Below are positions 16,886 through 24,944 of a stretch of DNA of 49,694 bases, one piece after another. The position numbers were made by a program, and so were the translations under genes. The stretch spans positions 1 through 49,694 of the forward strand of contig NZ_JAAIKC010000022.1 of assembly GCF_010820665.1 (NCBI RefSeq), read 5' to 3'. The notes under the pieces are model-generated. The model had not been told where the DNA came from, did not search any database, and was given only the letters and a program-made list of their open reading frames with translations. Source of the stretch: Paenibacillus sp. SYP-B3998 (GTDB taxonomy: Bacteria > Bacillota > Bacilli > Paenibacillales > NBRC-103111). The first letter of the stretch is position 1. The number at the start of each line of letters is the position of its first letter.

Positions 16886-17250
16886 ATGCGAATTATTAAA
16901 ACCCAACAAGACATCACCACGCTACAATTAGCCAACCTCTTCCCAACCCTACTCCCCGACATCCAAATCCACTTCAACCAACTGCAAGACGAAATTGGTG
17001 TTGAATGTGACTGTCTCTTTGTGCTGGACAGATACGGCTACATTGTCATTCTAGAAGCTGGCGACAACCTGTACGATTTGGAATGCTTGGGTCTGCACCG
17101 AGAGGATTGTGGATTGCTTGGCAGTATGCCGGAGTAAGTAGAAACACTGCAACAGAGTGACATGACCGTATACAGGATTGTCGTCCCCTGTAGCTACCAA
17201 TGGAACGCTCGCCCTCCGTCAATCAGAGGATGCACAAATAGCCCGAATCA
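16886..17250 (+). pseudogene. Relic of the unknown gene found intact at 41320
   Basis: From the ATG at 16886 (GAGGAG site upstream) the product starts RIIKTQQDITTLQLANLFPT and continues to LDRYGYIVILEAGDNLYDLE and GLLGSMPE, then meets TAA at 17135. The intact homologue at 41320 has RIIKTKQDI, LSRHGYIVVLETGDNVRGLD and GLLGSCPEYVELL at the same places. Here Tyr after PE has become a stop, and the reading continues in frame as VETLQQSDMTVYRIVV before it decays. The gene was therefore inactivated by a nonsense mutation. Confidence 0.75.
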
Positions 17251-17330
17251 TCGACAGAAACGGGATTTTTCGCAAAAAATGACTAAGGGTAAACTCTATC
17301 GTTCAAAGTCTCTTTCTAGCAGACCTCGCC

Positions 17331-17371
17331 AAAAAGCATGCCGTTACTTGTGGTATGGTTCACCGTAACAT
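17331..17371. repeat. Type-2 repeat (CTTGCCGTTAC family), left half
   Basis: GCATGCCGTTACTTGTGGTA followed by TGGTTCACCG matches the left half of the palindrome at 40071-40122 and the sequence behind the serine recombinase tails. It follows the relic at 16886 closely. Confidence 0.5.
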
Positions 17372-17443
17372 TTATAGAGCGAAATGAAGGAAACCCTGAT
17401 TGGGTGTCCTTCATTGTAGAGACAAGGGTTAAAAACGGCATTT

Positions 17444-17612
17444 CTACTGAGCAAGATCGACCAATCTGGCCGTCTTAGGATCGTAAACCACATTGGTAAT
17501 CGAGCCATCCCGAATACGTTTTACCGCTTCATCAATCACATGAATTGGCACAAGGAACCATTCTTGCGGCCGTACAGGGTGGCCGAAGCGGTCATGGATA
17601 GTGAGGTCGAGC
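17444..17612 (-). pseudogene. C-terminal fragment, probably of a GIY-YIG nuclease-like protein
   Basis: The minus strand reads LDLTIHDRFGHPVRPQEWFL, then VPIHVIDEAVKRIRDGSITN and VVYDPKTARLVDLAQ and stops at 17444. The EWF(L/I)VP...IDEA...RI...GSIT...YDP pattern is one I associate with the C-terminal part of GIY-YIG (T5orf172-like) nucleases. No N-terminal part is present. Confidence 0.5.
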
Positions 17613-17678
17613 TAGCCCAGACTCGGTACACTCCGTATCACAAAACATTCAGGTAAGTGGATAGCCCAATTTTCTGTC

Positions 17679-18056
17679 ATGATTCCAAAATCTGACAAAA
17701 TAGGCAAAAGTATTTTAGGCGTTGACTTAGGGCTGAAAGTCCCTGCGGTAGCCATCACAGACGATGATAAAGAACAAAGATGGATGAAAGACAAAGACCA
17801 CAAGGTTAGTCGTGAAATCGTCAGTTTTGCAGTTGAGAATCAGATTTCTGTCATTCGCTTAGAGCAACTAACGAATATCAGGCAGACGACAAGAACAAGT
17901 CGTAAAAACGAAAAGAATGCCCGAAATGTTCAGAAAAGAACAAGGCACACGATAGAACATACAAGTGCCAATGTGGATTTGAGAAACATCGTGATATTGT
18001 GGGAGCGATGAACATTCGCTACGCACCTGTGGCAGATGGTAACAGTCTGTCAGCCT
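17679..18056 (+). pseudogene. TnpB (IS200/IS605 family) relic
   Basis: The product opens in the RuvC-I region with SILGVDLGLKVPAVAITDD, jumps to EIVSFAVENQISVIRLEQLT (RuvC-II, with its Glu) and then shifts frame. In the new frame it reads CPKCSEKNKAHDRTYKCQCG, the zinc ribbon, and EKHRDIVGAMNIRYA, the RuvC-III Asp motif, ending with TAA at 18056. The N-terminal ~150 residues, a central piece and the original frame are lost. TnpB is the RNA-guided nuclease of these elements; this copy cannot be active. Confidence 0.8.
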
Positions 18057-18200
18057 AAGATGAAACATGCACTGTCTTAGGAGGGGCGATGAGACGCCCT
18101 AATCTTGAGAGTTGTCCAAAGCAGAAATGGATTGAGGACGTTAACTACTCAAGAATCCCAGTCACGTTAGTGACCTTGCGGCTTTAGCCGTGGGAATGTC
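18057..18200 (+). ncRNA. omegaRNA/right end of the TnpB element
   Basis: Directly after the tnpB stop lies the hallmark IS200/IS605 right end: AATCCCAGTCACGTTAGTGA with its hairpin and then GCGGCTTTAGCCGTGGGAAT. In active elements the omegaRNA covers the tnpB 3' end and this region, and the guide is the flanking DNA. Here the guide would begin around 18200. Its promoter or processing is not visible. Confidence 0.6.
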
Positions 18201-18246
18201 ATGTGAACCATTTTCTCATACATTGAGTTCGTACTAGTAACAAACA

Positions 18247-18621
18247 CTAGATCCAAGTATCATTGGCTGCAGTTAATTCGGACTCAGTACCGTCATTGTT
18301 TACTATGCTTCTAGGCTCCACCAACATGATATGGCATTCCTTTTCGGCGGAAGGCTTCATCTCGATCCCCTTCGGGAGAACAATCATCTCACCCTTGGAG
18401 ATTTTAACCTGACCATCACGAAAATCAATGATCATCTCCCCTTCGATCACCATAAATACCTTATCGGTCTCTTCATGACTATGCCATTCAAACTCCCCGG
18501 CAATCTTAATGAGTTTAAATTGATAGTCATTCATTTCACCAATGACTTTCAGAGACCAAAGATCGTTAAGTTCAGATAGTTTCTCATTTAGATTAATCGC
18601 TTGGTAATGGATAGTAATCAC
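18247..18621 (-). CDS. Single-domain cupin protein
   Basis: A 124-residue cupin. Motif 1 is GEFEWHSHEETDKVFMVIEG, with the H-x-H...E metal ligands. Motif 2, usually with a further His, reads GEMIVLPKGIEMKPSA and lacks it, as in many C-terminal-His-poor small cupins. These proteins bind a metal and often act on small sugars or act as ligand sensors; the role here is unknown. The start is ambiguous: an AAGGAG site overlaps the in-frame GTG at 18621, so translation may begin at a non-AUG codon a few residues later. It lies 60 bp downstream of the siderophore-binding gene and may share its transcript. Confidence 0.85.
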   Translation of the reverse strand: MITIHYQAINLNEKLSELNDLWSLKVIGEMNDYQFKLIKIAGEFEWHSHEETDKVFMVIEGEMIIDFRDGQVKISKGEMIVLPKGIEMKPSAEKECHIMLVEPRSIVNNDGTESELTAANDTWI

Positions 18622-18680
18622 TCCTTATTTTTTGGCCTTCAAGCTACAGTTACAGAGAACAGGCAAGAGCTAACCATTAT

Positions 18681-19661
18681 CTACTTACGCAAGGCAGTTA
18701 ATATATTTTGCATAGCGTATTCAGTAGCTAATGGCCCACCAGTAATAGCGGAATTATCCATTAAATAGACATTGCCTTTCTTTACGGCATTCATAGCATT
18801 CCATACATTACTTTGTTTTAAGCCATTCATTAATTGTTCCTCTTTTGTAATGTCACCTATAAGGAAAATATGGTCTGCTTGAACAGTTGACATTCCTTCA
18901 AACGTAGTAAATTCATTATTAGCACCTGTATATGTATCATCTGGTGTAAGCCCCAGTCCCTTTTCTTTATCAAACGCAATTTTATAGACCGGATTTCCTT
19001 CACCTAGAACATTAAAAGTTTTTCCATCCCAAGACAATATAAGTGCTACTGTCTCTCCTTCCATCGACTTTAATACTTCACGCCCAGTTGTGATTTCTTT
19101 CATCATTTTATCAATTACTTTTTCTGCTTCGTCTTCTTTTCCAATAATCTCGGCTACTGTACGGAGTCCATATTGCCAATCTTCATAGATGTCCTTGTAT
19201 TTTAATGTAATGACTGGCGCAATTTTATCTAGTGAATCATACACTGCTTCATGATGCTCTGTTGCTAAAATAAAATCAGGCTTAATAGATAAAACTTTTT
19301 CAATACTAGGAGACACTTTATTGCCTAATTCTTCAGCTGAATCCAGCTTTCCTTTTAAATAAGATAAAGAAGATAGATACTCTTTTTCAGTCGAAGCAGC
19401 AGGTGGCTCACCTAATGCAACTAATATTTCAGGATAAAAATACCATAGTGAGGCTATTTTTTCTGGTTTTTTCTTGATAACAATTTCTTTACCTAAGGCA
19501 TCCTTAAATGTTCTCGGCCAATCAGTTGCATCTACATTAACTGCTGATGTAGATGCGCCTTCTTTAGTTGATCCTTTATTTTCAGCAGGTGCTTCATTAC
19601 AACCTGCTAGTATGCCTGCTAATAATAGCATTGAGACTAGCAGTCCTTTAATCTTTTGCAT
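18681..19661 (-). CDS. Iron-siderophore ABC transporter substrate-binding lipoprotein
   Basis: A 326-residue FhuD/FecB-like protein. The signal peptide ends in the lipobox LAGC after LLVSMLLLAGI. The mature part has the Peripla_BP_2 order: PEKIASLWYFYPEILVALGE, SIEKVLSIKPDFILATEHHE and, near the C-terminus, VKKGNVYLMDNSAITGGPLA. It would capture a ferric siderophore and deliver it to an FhuBGC-type permease that is not in the window. The start at 19661 has an ideal TGGAGGAA site, in preference to a longer reading. A truncated AraC gene upstream recalls the Btr-FeuA pairing. I saw no Fur box in the 85 bp upstream. Confidence 0.9.
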   Translation of the reverse strand: MQKIKGLLVSMLLLAGILAGCNEAPAENKGSTKEGASTSAVNVDATDWPRTFKDALGKEIVIKKKPEKIASLWYFYPEILVALGEPPAASTEKEYLSSLSYLKGKLDSAEELGNKVSPSIEKVLSIKPDFILATEHHEAVYDSLDKIAPVITLKYKDIYEDWQYGLRTVAEIIGKEDEAEKVIDKMMKEITTGREVLKSMEGETVALILSWDGKTFNVLGEGNPVYKIAFDKEKGLGLTPDDTYTGANNEFTTFEGMSTVQADHIFLIGDITKEEQLMNGLKQSNVWNAMNAVKKGNVYLMDNSAITGGPLATEYAMQNILTALRK

Positions 19662-19747
19662 ACGAAATTCCTCCAACATAATGGTTTCTTTAGTTAACCA
19701 TTATTATAGTAAAGTAATTTTTAGATTAGAATGGATGCATGTTGAAA

Positions 19748-20257
19748 TTAGCATGGATTATTGATGAACTTCTTTCGATATTCAGTAGGAGAAATGCCAC
19801 ATTGTTTCTTGAACACTCTACTAAAATAAAAGGGGTCAGCCATTTCAACCGTTTGCGCAATTTGTTGTACAGGCGCATCACTTGTAAATAGCATTTCTTG
19901 CGCCATGTTTATACGATATTTTAATAAATATTCTGCTGGTCCCATACCTGCATGTCTTCTAAATATGTAAGAAAGTCGATTTCGATTAACGTTATGTTGT
20001 TCTGCAAGCGATGCGATTGTAAGGCTTTGATAATAATATTCATGAATATAATTAGATACCCGTTCGAATAAAGTATGCGATTCGCAACTATTTTGCCTAT
20101 TATCAACACATACTAAGGCTTCATTCAGTACGTCACGAAATAGCATTTCGGTCTGAAACATCGAAATGCCTCCACGCTGATTATACACATGCCAAAGACG
20201 CATAATTAATTCAATAAGACGAGGAGATGGTCCTGTTGATAATTCAAAATGCGGTAT
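19748..20257 (-). pseudogene. AraC-family regulator, 5'-truncated
   Basis: Two AraC helix-turn-helix motifs are intact: LTIASLAEQHNVNRNRLSYI with FRRHAGMGPAEYLLKYRINM, and PVQQIAQTVEMADPFYFSRV with FKKQCGISPTEYRK. The N-terminal ligand-binding part is reduced to its last ~40 residues (PHFELSTGPSPRLIELIMRL), and a stop lies just before them at about 20258. Full AraC regulators of this kind have 260-300 residues. By analogy to Btr it may have controlled the neighbouring siderophore gene. A short protein from the ATG at 20203 could still be made. Confidence 0.75.
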
Positions 20258-20282
20258 TTAAATACTCAAAATTTCGTCCTAT

Positions 20283-20332
20283 TTATGATACGGTTCCCCT
20301 CGATTGATCTTAACTGCCCATAGTTTAATAAC
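20283..20332. repeat. Fragments of type-2 and type-1 repeats side by side
   Basis: TTATGATACGGTTCCCCTCG belongs to the type-2 family (compare 49461-49485), and TTAACTGCCCATAGTTTAAT to the type-1 family. The same order is seen at 49459-49520. Confidence 0.5.
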
Positions 20333-20588
20333 AGAGCCTAAGTGTACACAATTATTAAAATCAAATACATTCGAGCAATACTTTCACATCTCATCTATTC
20401 TTTGCGAACCAACAAAATTGAGCATTCCACATGTGTCGAGTTCAGTGACCTACGTACCTATTTCACTTTTAACATTGCTGCTTCTACCTTTAACTCAAAT
20501 CTCAGTTTTACCACTACGTGAGATACGCATCAACGTATCATTATTAAACTAAGTAGAGTAAAGGACTGGGGGGCCCAGCCCCTCCTCA

Positions 20589-21971
20589 TCAAACCGTACA
20601 TGCAGTTTTCCCGCATACGGCTTTCCGACGTTCTTCATCTTGGGCAGTACGGTTTTTCCAAGTGCATAATGTTTTCATTCCTGTACGTTGAAGCAGAATA
20701 TGCATCTCCGACCAATTCCGCTTGCGCTTCCTGTGTTTGTTATTCCAGAACTGTCTCAATCTCCTCAGAATGTACCAGTCAACTTTTGTAAGGAAACGGT
20801 TTTCCATACTTCGATCCACATCCTGATGAGCGTAGAAGTTACGCCATCCTTGGATCATAGGATTCAGTAGCTCGACCATCAATTTTAACGACCAGTTTAA
20901 CCGGCCTCTGGATGCCGTTTTTTCCTTCAAACGAGTGCGCATCTTCTTCATCGCTTTCTTCGATGGAAAGCTTCGAAGTCTATACATAACCCTTTTTTAT
21001 GGAGATGCGGCATCTTCCTGTGGTGAAAACCAAGAAAGTCAAACCCATCCTGATTCTTCCATAGACATACTAACTTTGATTTTGACGTGTTCATGGTTAA
21101 CTCTAGTTTTCCGAAGATGGCCTTGAGTACATGAATAGCTTCGAGTGCCTGCGGCTTGTACCGGCAGAGAATGACAAGATCATCTGCATACCTGACTAAC
21201 TTGCCCAGATGAGAAAACCGTTTTTTCCCATATCGTATCGAGGTAGTTGAGATAGATGTTGGCCAGAAGAGGAGATATTACACCGCCTTGTGGGCTTCCA
21301 ATCTTCGTTTTGTGCCATACGCCATCCTTCATTACACCTGCTTCAAGCCACTGTCTAATTAACTTTAGAATGCGCCTGTCGCAGATGCGTTCTTCGACCA
21401 GTTTCATCAGCTTGCTTTGGGAGATATTATCGAAGTAGCCAGTAATATCTACGTCGACCACCCAGTTGACGGCGGCTCCCCAATTGATGCTTTCCCGGAT
21501 GCTCTTTATAGCCTGGTGAGCCGACCGCTTGGGGCGAAATCCGTAAGAGCAATCTTTAAAATCTGCTTCGAATATGCCTTCGATCACCAGTTTGGTTGCC
21601 ATCTGAACAGTCCGGTCACGGACTGTTGGAATGCCCAAGGGACGTGTCTTTCCGTCAGGTTTCGGAATCTCTTTCCGTTTGACCGGAGACGGTCGGTATT
21701 CCCCATTCATTAGCTGTTGCCTGATCTCTTCGATGAAGAATTCTTCACCAATCTCTCGAAGGATGAATTCGATTGATTGTCCATCGATGCCAGCACTTCC
21801 ACGATTGGTTTTCACTCTTGTCCATGCTTCTTGCAGGATATCTTTCCGGAATACTTTGTCGTACAGCGCATGAAACTTACGCGTTGGGTTCTCCTTAGCC
21901 GCAAGATAGAGGGTATTTTGGAGTCGTCGAGCGTTTTCATTGGTGGCGTTAGCCGTGTAATCGGCATTCAC
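20589..21971 (-). pseudogene. Group II intron reverse transcriptase/maturase, two frameshifts
   Basis: The frame from 21971 gives TRKFHALYDKVFRKDILQEA, then NRGSAGIDGQSIEF, IPKPDGKTRPLGIPTVRDRT, SYGFRPKRSAHQAI, DVDITGYFDNI and GSPQGGVISPLLANIYLNYL. A run of six A near 21222 (five would keep frame) then shifts it; in the new frame the active site VRYADDLVILCR is intact. A second run of six A near 20996 (seven needed) shifts it again before the maturase region GWRNFYAHQDVDRSMENRFL. Both lesions are single-base changes in A runs, so they may be true decay or base-calling errors. Confidence 0.8.
20591..20624 (-). ncRNA. Group II intron domain V
   Basis: The minus strand reads AAGCCGTATGCGGGAAAACT and then GCATGTACGGTTT, forming the 34-nt catalytic hairpin with the AGC triad and a GGAAAA-type loop. 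A degenerate relative lies at 25292-25327. Confidence 0.7.
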
Positions 21972-22506
21972 TTGCTCTTACCTCCTTGATATCCCGTAAA
22001 CGAAGTGGGGTATTGCCTTTCGGCGCCCTTCCCTCCCCGGGGTTATGTTGTCCGCCGGATCGTTGGTAGTATGGCCCCCTCCGACTCCCTTCCCGCAGCT
22101 CACCATTTCACCTTTAGGGCTTATAGGTTTGCTCGTTACGAAAAAAAAAACTTCGTGCGGGGGAGGGTCTCCCTAGTTCCAAACACAACTTTCTCTGCAT
22201 GCCGCTCCCTTTACACCGGAGGGTTCTTCTGCGCTGCATTCCAAGTTCTTCGCGCGTTCCATGGCCTTCGCCGGGGCAGTCGTGGCTCGGCTCCCTCTTG
22301 TCCCTTTCGGGTTCACTTTCACGATGCGGTAGGATTCATTTTCATTACGGCCTGCAGATTTGCTTCATCGCGCAAATCGCGACTTTTCACAGGGCTTCAG
22401 CCGCCGGATTTCGCCGACGTCTGCCTGCTAGCTACGGGGGCGGCTTGGACCTTACCCCGACTGAACTTGCATCAGTAAGTTGTGCCTAGCTTGGCTAGGC
22501 GCGCAC

Positions 22507-22592
22507 TGCCCTTTAGCTTAACAAAACAAGGAGCAGCTGCCGTGGCAAACTGCTCCTTGTTTTGTTGAACTAACGTTCTTCGTTGGCACAAC
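22507..22592. repeat. Dispersed intergenic repeat (type 1), full copy with strong hairpin
   Basis: Left arm ACTGCCCTTTAGCTTAAC (22505-22522), stem ACAAGGAGCAG...CTGCTCCTTGT with AAACAAGGAGC extension, and right arm TTGAACTAACGTTCTTCGTT are present. It sits just downstream of the minus-strand hydrolase gene and can act as its terminator. The group II intron is inserted at its outer edge. Confidence 0.8.
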
Positions 22593-22627
22593 AGGCCTAC
22601 TTGATCTTTGTTGTGAAGCTATCGTTT

Positions 22628-23488
22628 TTAGTTACTGAACTCATTCTCATTTGGTATCGAAGTGTGATTTGAAATAGAATCAATTATTAAATCCCAATCG
22701 TCATAGTGAAGCTCATGCCCAGTACCTTCCAATGTCAGTAAAACCGCAGCCGATATTTCGTTAACAAGATTTTTTCCGTGTTCATAAGGGATAATCGGAT
22801 CTTCAGTACCGTGTATAACCAGAGCGGGAACTTTTATTTCACCCGTCCTAACTAGATAGGATTCTCCACCTACCAGCATGCCGTGATTATTCATACTAGC
22901 CATATTGTGGCTTCTTTTCACTTCTTCTTTAGCCAAATTATAAATTCTTTTTTCATCGAAAGAATGCTTTGAACCTACTAGAATTCTTGATCTACCAATC
23001 GCGAATTCGACAACCGCTTGTTCGTTCGTCCAATCTATTGCTCCCACATTCGAGAAATAATCCATAATCCTTTCCTCCATCAGGGGGAGATCCGGAGCAA
23101 AATTGGACGTTGATAGGAGGGTAATCGTTCGAACTCTCCCCGGATGCCGCAGAGCTATGATTTGAGTCAGCATTCCGCCCATGGACATGCCTACGATATG
23201 CGCTTGCTCAATCTCATAAGCATCCAATACTCGAATGGCATCATCTGCCATGTCTTCGAAAGTATAGCCCGGTTGACCAAGTTCATAGGTCGTGGAACGT
23301 CCTACATCGCGGTTATCATAGCGAATTACATAACGTCCAGCATCTGCCAAGCGTCGACAGAATTCTTCTTCCCACCAAATCATTGAGGATTGGGCACCCA
23401 TAATCAATAATATTGCCGGATTTACTTGTTTCCCGAAACTTTCAGTGCATATTTCAATTCCATCTATTTTTATTAGTCGTTCGTTCAT
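22628..23488 (-). CDS. Alpha/beta hydrolase (RdmC-like esterase family)
   Basis: A 286-residue hydrolase. The nucleophile elbow is IVGMSMGGMLTQI, the acid is the Asp in VIHGTEDPIIPYEHG, and the base is the His in LTLEGTGHELHYDDW; NPAILLIMGAQSSMIWW provides the oxyanion-side loop. This combination is typical of RdmC/aclacinomycin-methylesterase-like proteins that cleave small esters or act as haloalkane- or epoxide-hydrolase relatives. The ATG at 23488 has a TTGGAGTGA site. Immediately upstream an intrinsic terminator lies in the leader in sense orientation, so expression appears to be controlled by attenuation. Confidence 0.9.
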   Translation of the reverse strand: MNERLIKIDGIEICTESFGKQVNPAILLIMGAQSSMIWWEEEFCRRLADAGRYVIRYDNRDVGRSTTYELGQPGYTFEDMADDAIRVLDAYEIEQAHIVGMSMGGMLTQIIALRHPGRVRTITLLSTSNFAPDLPLMEERIMDYFSNVGAIDWTNEQAVVEFAIGRSRILVGSKHSFDEKRIYNLAKEEVKRSHNMASMNNHGMLVGGESYLVRTGEIKVPALVIHGTEDPIIPYEHGKNLVNEISAAVLLTLEGTGHELHYDDWDLIIDSISNHTSIPNENEFSN

Positions 23489-23852
23489 GTAAGATCACTC
23501 CAATGTTTATATAAAATAAAAAAACACAGGCTATTGGCCTGTGTATATAGTAATCGAAAAAAGAATTTGGAAATGAACGCAATATGATGATTACCTTATG
23601 ATGGACTCGCAGTCCCGTCACCAGATAAATCAAAAGGGTTCATTACATTTTCTATAAATTTAGTCTACACGAAATGAGGGTAGAGCTGTCCCTACCTCCA
23701 ATCGCATATAACTAAATTAGGTTACCTTGTAGGCAAACCATTCTTCGATTACTATTTACACAACATAGCCGTAAAACACTATTTAATTCATTGTGTAAAG
23801 GAAATATCGAAAAATTAGTTAGCCACACGTAACCCCTCCGTCCTTATCAATT
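23489..23852 (-). promoter_or_regulatory. Structured attenuator/riboswitch-like leader of the hydrolase gene
   Basis: Read on the minus strand, the leader contains segment A (23791-23799), B (23745-23763), C (23541-23557) and the terminator 3' arm D (23524-23531). A pairs with B over 9 bp; B pairs with C over 17 positions with one mismatch; C pairs with D as the terminator. A:B and B:C share bases, and so do B:C and C:D, giving the anti-antiterminator/antiterminator/terminator order. Between B and C lie further helices: 23657-23664 with 23711-23718, 23572-23578 with 23638-23644, and hairpins GGACT-CGC-AGTCC (23603-23615) and GGTAG/CTACC (23679-23696). I do not recognise a known riboswitch or T-box signature. 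Confidence 0.6.
23516..23544 (-). terminator. Attenuator terminator in the hydrolase leader
   Basis: On the minus strand ACACAGGC pairs with GCCTGTGT around a CAATA loop and is followed by seven T. It lies only ~30 bp before the start codon of the downstream gene, so it must work as a conditional terminator rather than as the end of an upstream gene. Confidence 0.8.
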
Positions 23853-23858
23853 AAAGTA

Positions 23859-23888
23859 ATCCTAACACATGATGAATTTCTATGTCAA
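23859..23888 (-). promoter_or_regulatory. Promoter of the hydrolase leader RNA
   Basis: On the minus strand TTGACA (23888-23883) and TAGGAT (23864-23859) are 18 bp apart. The predicted start near 23852 gives a 364-nt leader. Confidence 0.6.
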
Positions 23889-23961
23889 CAATTGGAAGAT
23901 ACCCTTGCGCTAACTGCATAAAGCTCAACTAGTATAATACTAAACTTCCTGTGCGATATAA

Positions 23962-24008
23962 TAAAGGGTTCCACATATTAGTCATGTATAATATGTAGAA
24001 CCCTTTAT
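23962..24008. terminator. Long inverted repeat, bidirectional terminator
   Basis: AAAGGGTTCCACATATTA and the near-complement ending ATATGTAGAACCCTTTAT form a ~19-bp imperfect stem around GTCATG. It separates the hydrolase unit from the IS relic to its right. Confidence 0.6.
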
Positions 24009-24053
24009 GTTTAACCCCCTCGTTACGATACAGTTTTCTCACGCATCATCGCT

Positions 24054-24363
24054 TATTCGCAGGATTTCACCGTTGTTAGAAGAGAAGAAAGTTAGGAAGA
24101 GAGCCCCCGTTAGAGACCTTGGCAACATGAATGCACACTTAAATAGAGGGCGAGGAAAATAACCCATATATTCCCATGTGCTACACGCATTCTCCACGCC
24201 GCCCCTGGAGGGTATCACTCCCATGTCTCAACGGGTCATTGCCCTCTCATTCCTTCGTTACCCCTTTCCAAGGGGTGGAAGCCGGTCTTGCTATCGTTAC
24301 GGGTCGGTGCCCTTAGGTTAAATACCTCCGGTACTCCGTACTTTCTTTCAAATCCTGCGAATA
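24054..24363 (-). ncRNA. Candidate bridge-RNA module of IS relic B
   Basis: Minus-strand block of exactly 310 bp, from TATTCGCAGG to CCTGCGAATA, the same length and borders as in relic A despite many substitutions. Shared internal blocks include TGACCCGTTGAGACATGGGA. Transcription is not shown by the sequence. Confidence 0.5.
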
Positions 24364-24396
24364 TGCCAATCTACGTGCAACCAAACGGTATTTCGG

Positions 24397-24834
24397 TTAT
24401 GCCACTTGCTGAAGGGGAAGAGCTTTATGTGGGATGTAAACTTGTCCAGTGCGTGCCATACCGACCAAAATTCGAGCTAGTTTGCAAAATAACTTCATGA
24501 TGGACCTCATCTTCTTCATCTTCTTTACTTGTACATTGTGTGCATGAATCGCCTGAAACTCTAGATTGTTCCTCACGAGACTCATGGTCATCATAAAGAT
24601 GTAGCGACGAAGACGTTATCTGCCACGCTTGTTAATCTTCATTTGCCCCACCCATTTTCCTGAACTTGCTTCCGCTAGATTGAGACCGACATGACGCAGC
24701 AAGGCATTTCCGTGAACAAAGCCGCTCAAATCCCCAGCCTCACCAAGAATACCAGCTGATGAAATGGGACTAATTCCTTTGACAGCAAGCATGGACTTTG
24801 CGAAGGGAATACGCTCAAGTACGGAAACAATCAC
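24397..24834 (-). pseudogene. IS110-family transposase, C-terminal part, frameshifted
   Basis: The first piece reads MLAVKGISPISSAGILGEAG, then DLSGFVHGNALLRHVGLNLA and EASSGKWVGQMK, the Transposase_20 region with its SSG serine motif. After a frameshift near 24610 the second piece reads NVQVKKMKKMRSIMKLFCKL and ARILVGMART, matching the C-terminal piece of relic A. Relic B therefore keeps the domain that relic A lost. Confidence 0.75.
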
Positions 24835-24898
24835 ACGCTCTACGTCCCGTAATGGTTAATTACATTACCCCAAAATAAAAATTTCCACAGCAAGAAGT

Positions 24899-24936
24899 AG
24901 AAAGAGCCAGAGGAATAGTACCCCCTGACTCTTTTG
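24899..24936 (-). terminator. Terminator of the broken SLH gene
   Basis: AAAGAGCCAG and CTGACTCTTTT form an imperfect stem with AGGG/CCCCT extension. It follows the stop of the SLH fragment at 24945. Confidence 0.6.
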
Positions 24937-24944
24937 GTTTCTTG

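Larger units (their letters stand above)
20553..22506 (-). mobile_element. Group II intron with reverse-transcriptase ORF
   Basis: The intron begins on the minus strand with GTGCGCGCCTAGCCAAGC at 22506, a good GUGYG-type 5' end. Domain V is at 20591-20624 (AGCCGTATGCG...GCATGTACGG), domain VI follows, and the 3' end is placed at 20553 (...CTCTAC). That makes 1954 nt. The 5' exon is the arm of a type-1 repeat, about 15 nt after its hairpin, which resembles the hairpin-adjacent insertion habit of group IIC introns. The exact subclass was not determined. Confidence 0.8.
24036..24855 (-). mobile_element. IS110/IS1111-type insertion sequence relic B
   Basis: The minus strand holds the 3' part of a transposase (24834 to 24397) followed by a 310-bp non-coding module (24363-24054) and an end sequence TGCGTGAGAAAAC. 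The 5' half of the transposase and the left end are missing. Order and sequence match relic A on the plus strand. Confidence 0.7.

Noticed and set aside
22005..22478. 157-codon plus-strand ORF opposite the group II intron 5' region
   Set aside because: It lies in the structured intron RNA (domains I-IV, antisense), has Arg/Phe/Cys-rich low-quality translation and no ribosome binding site.
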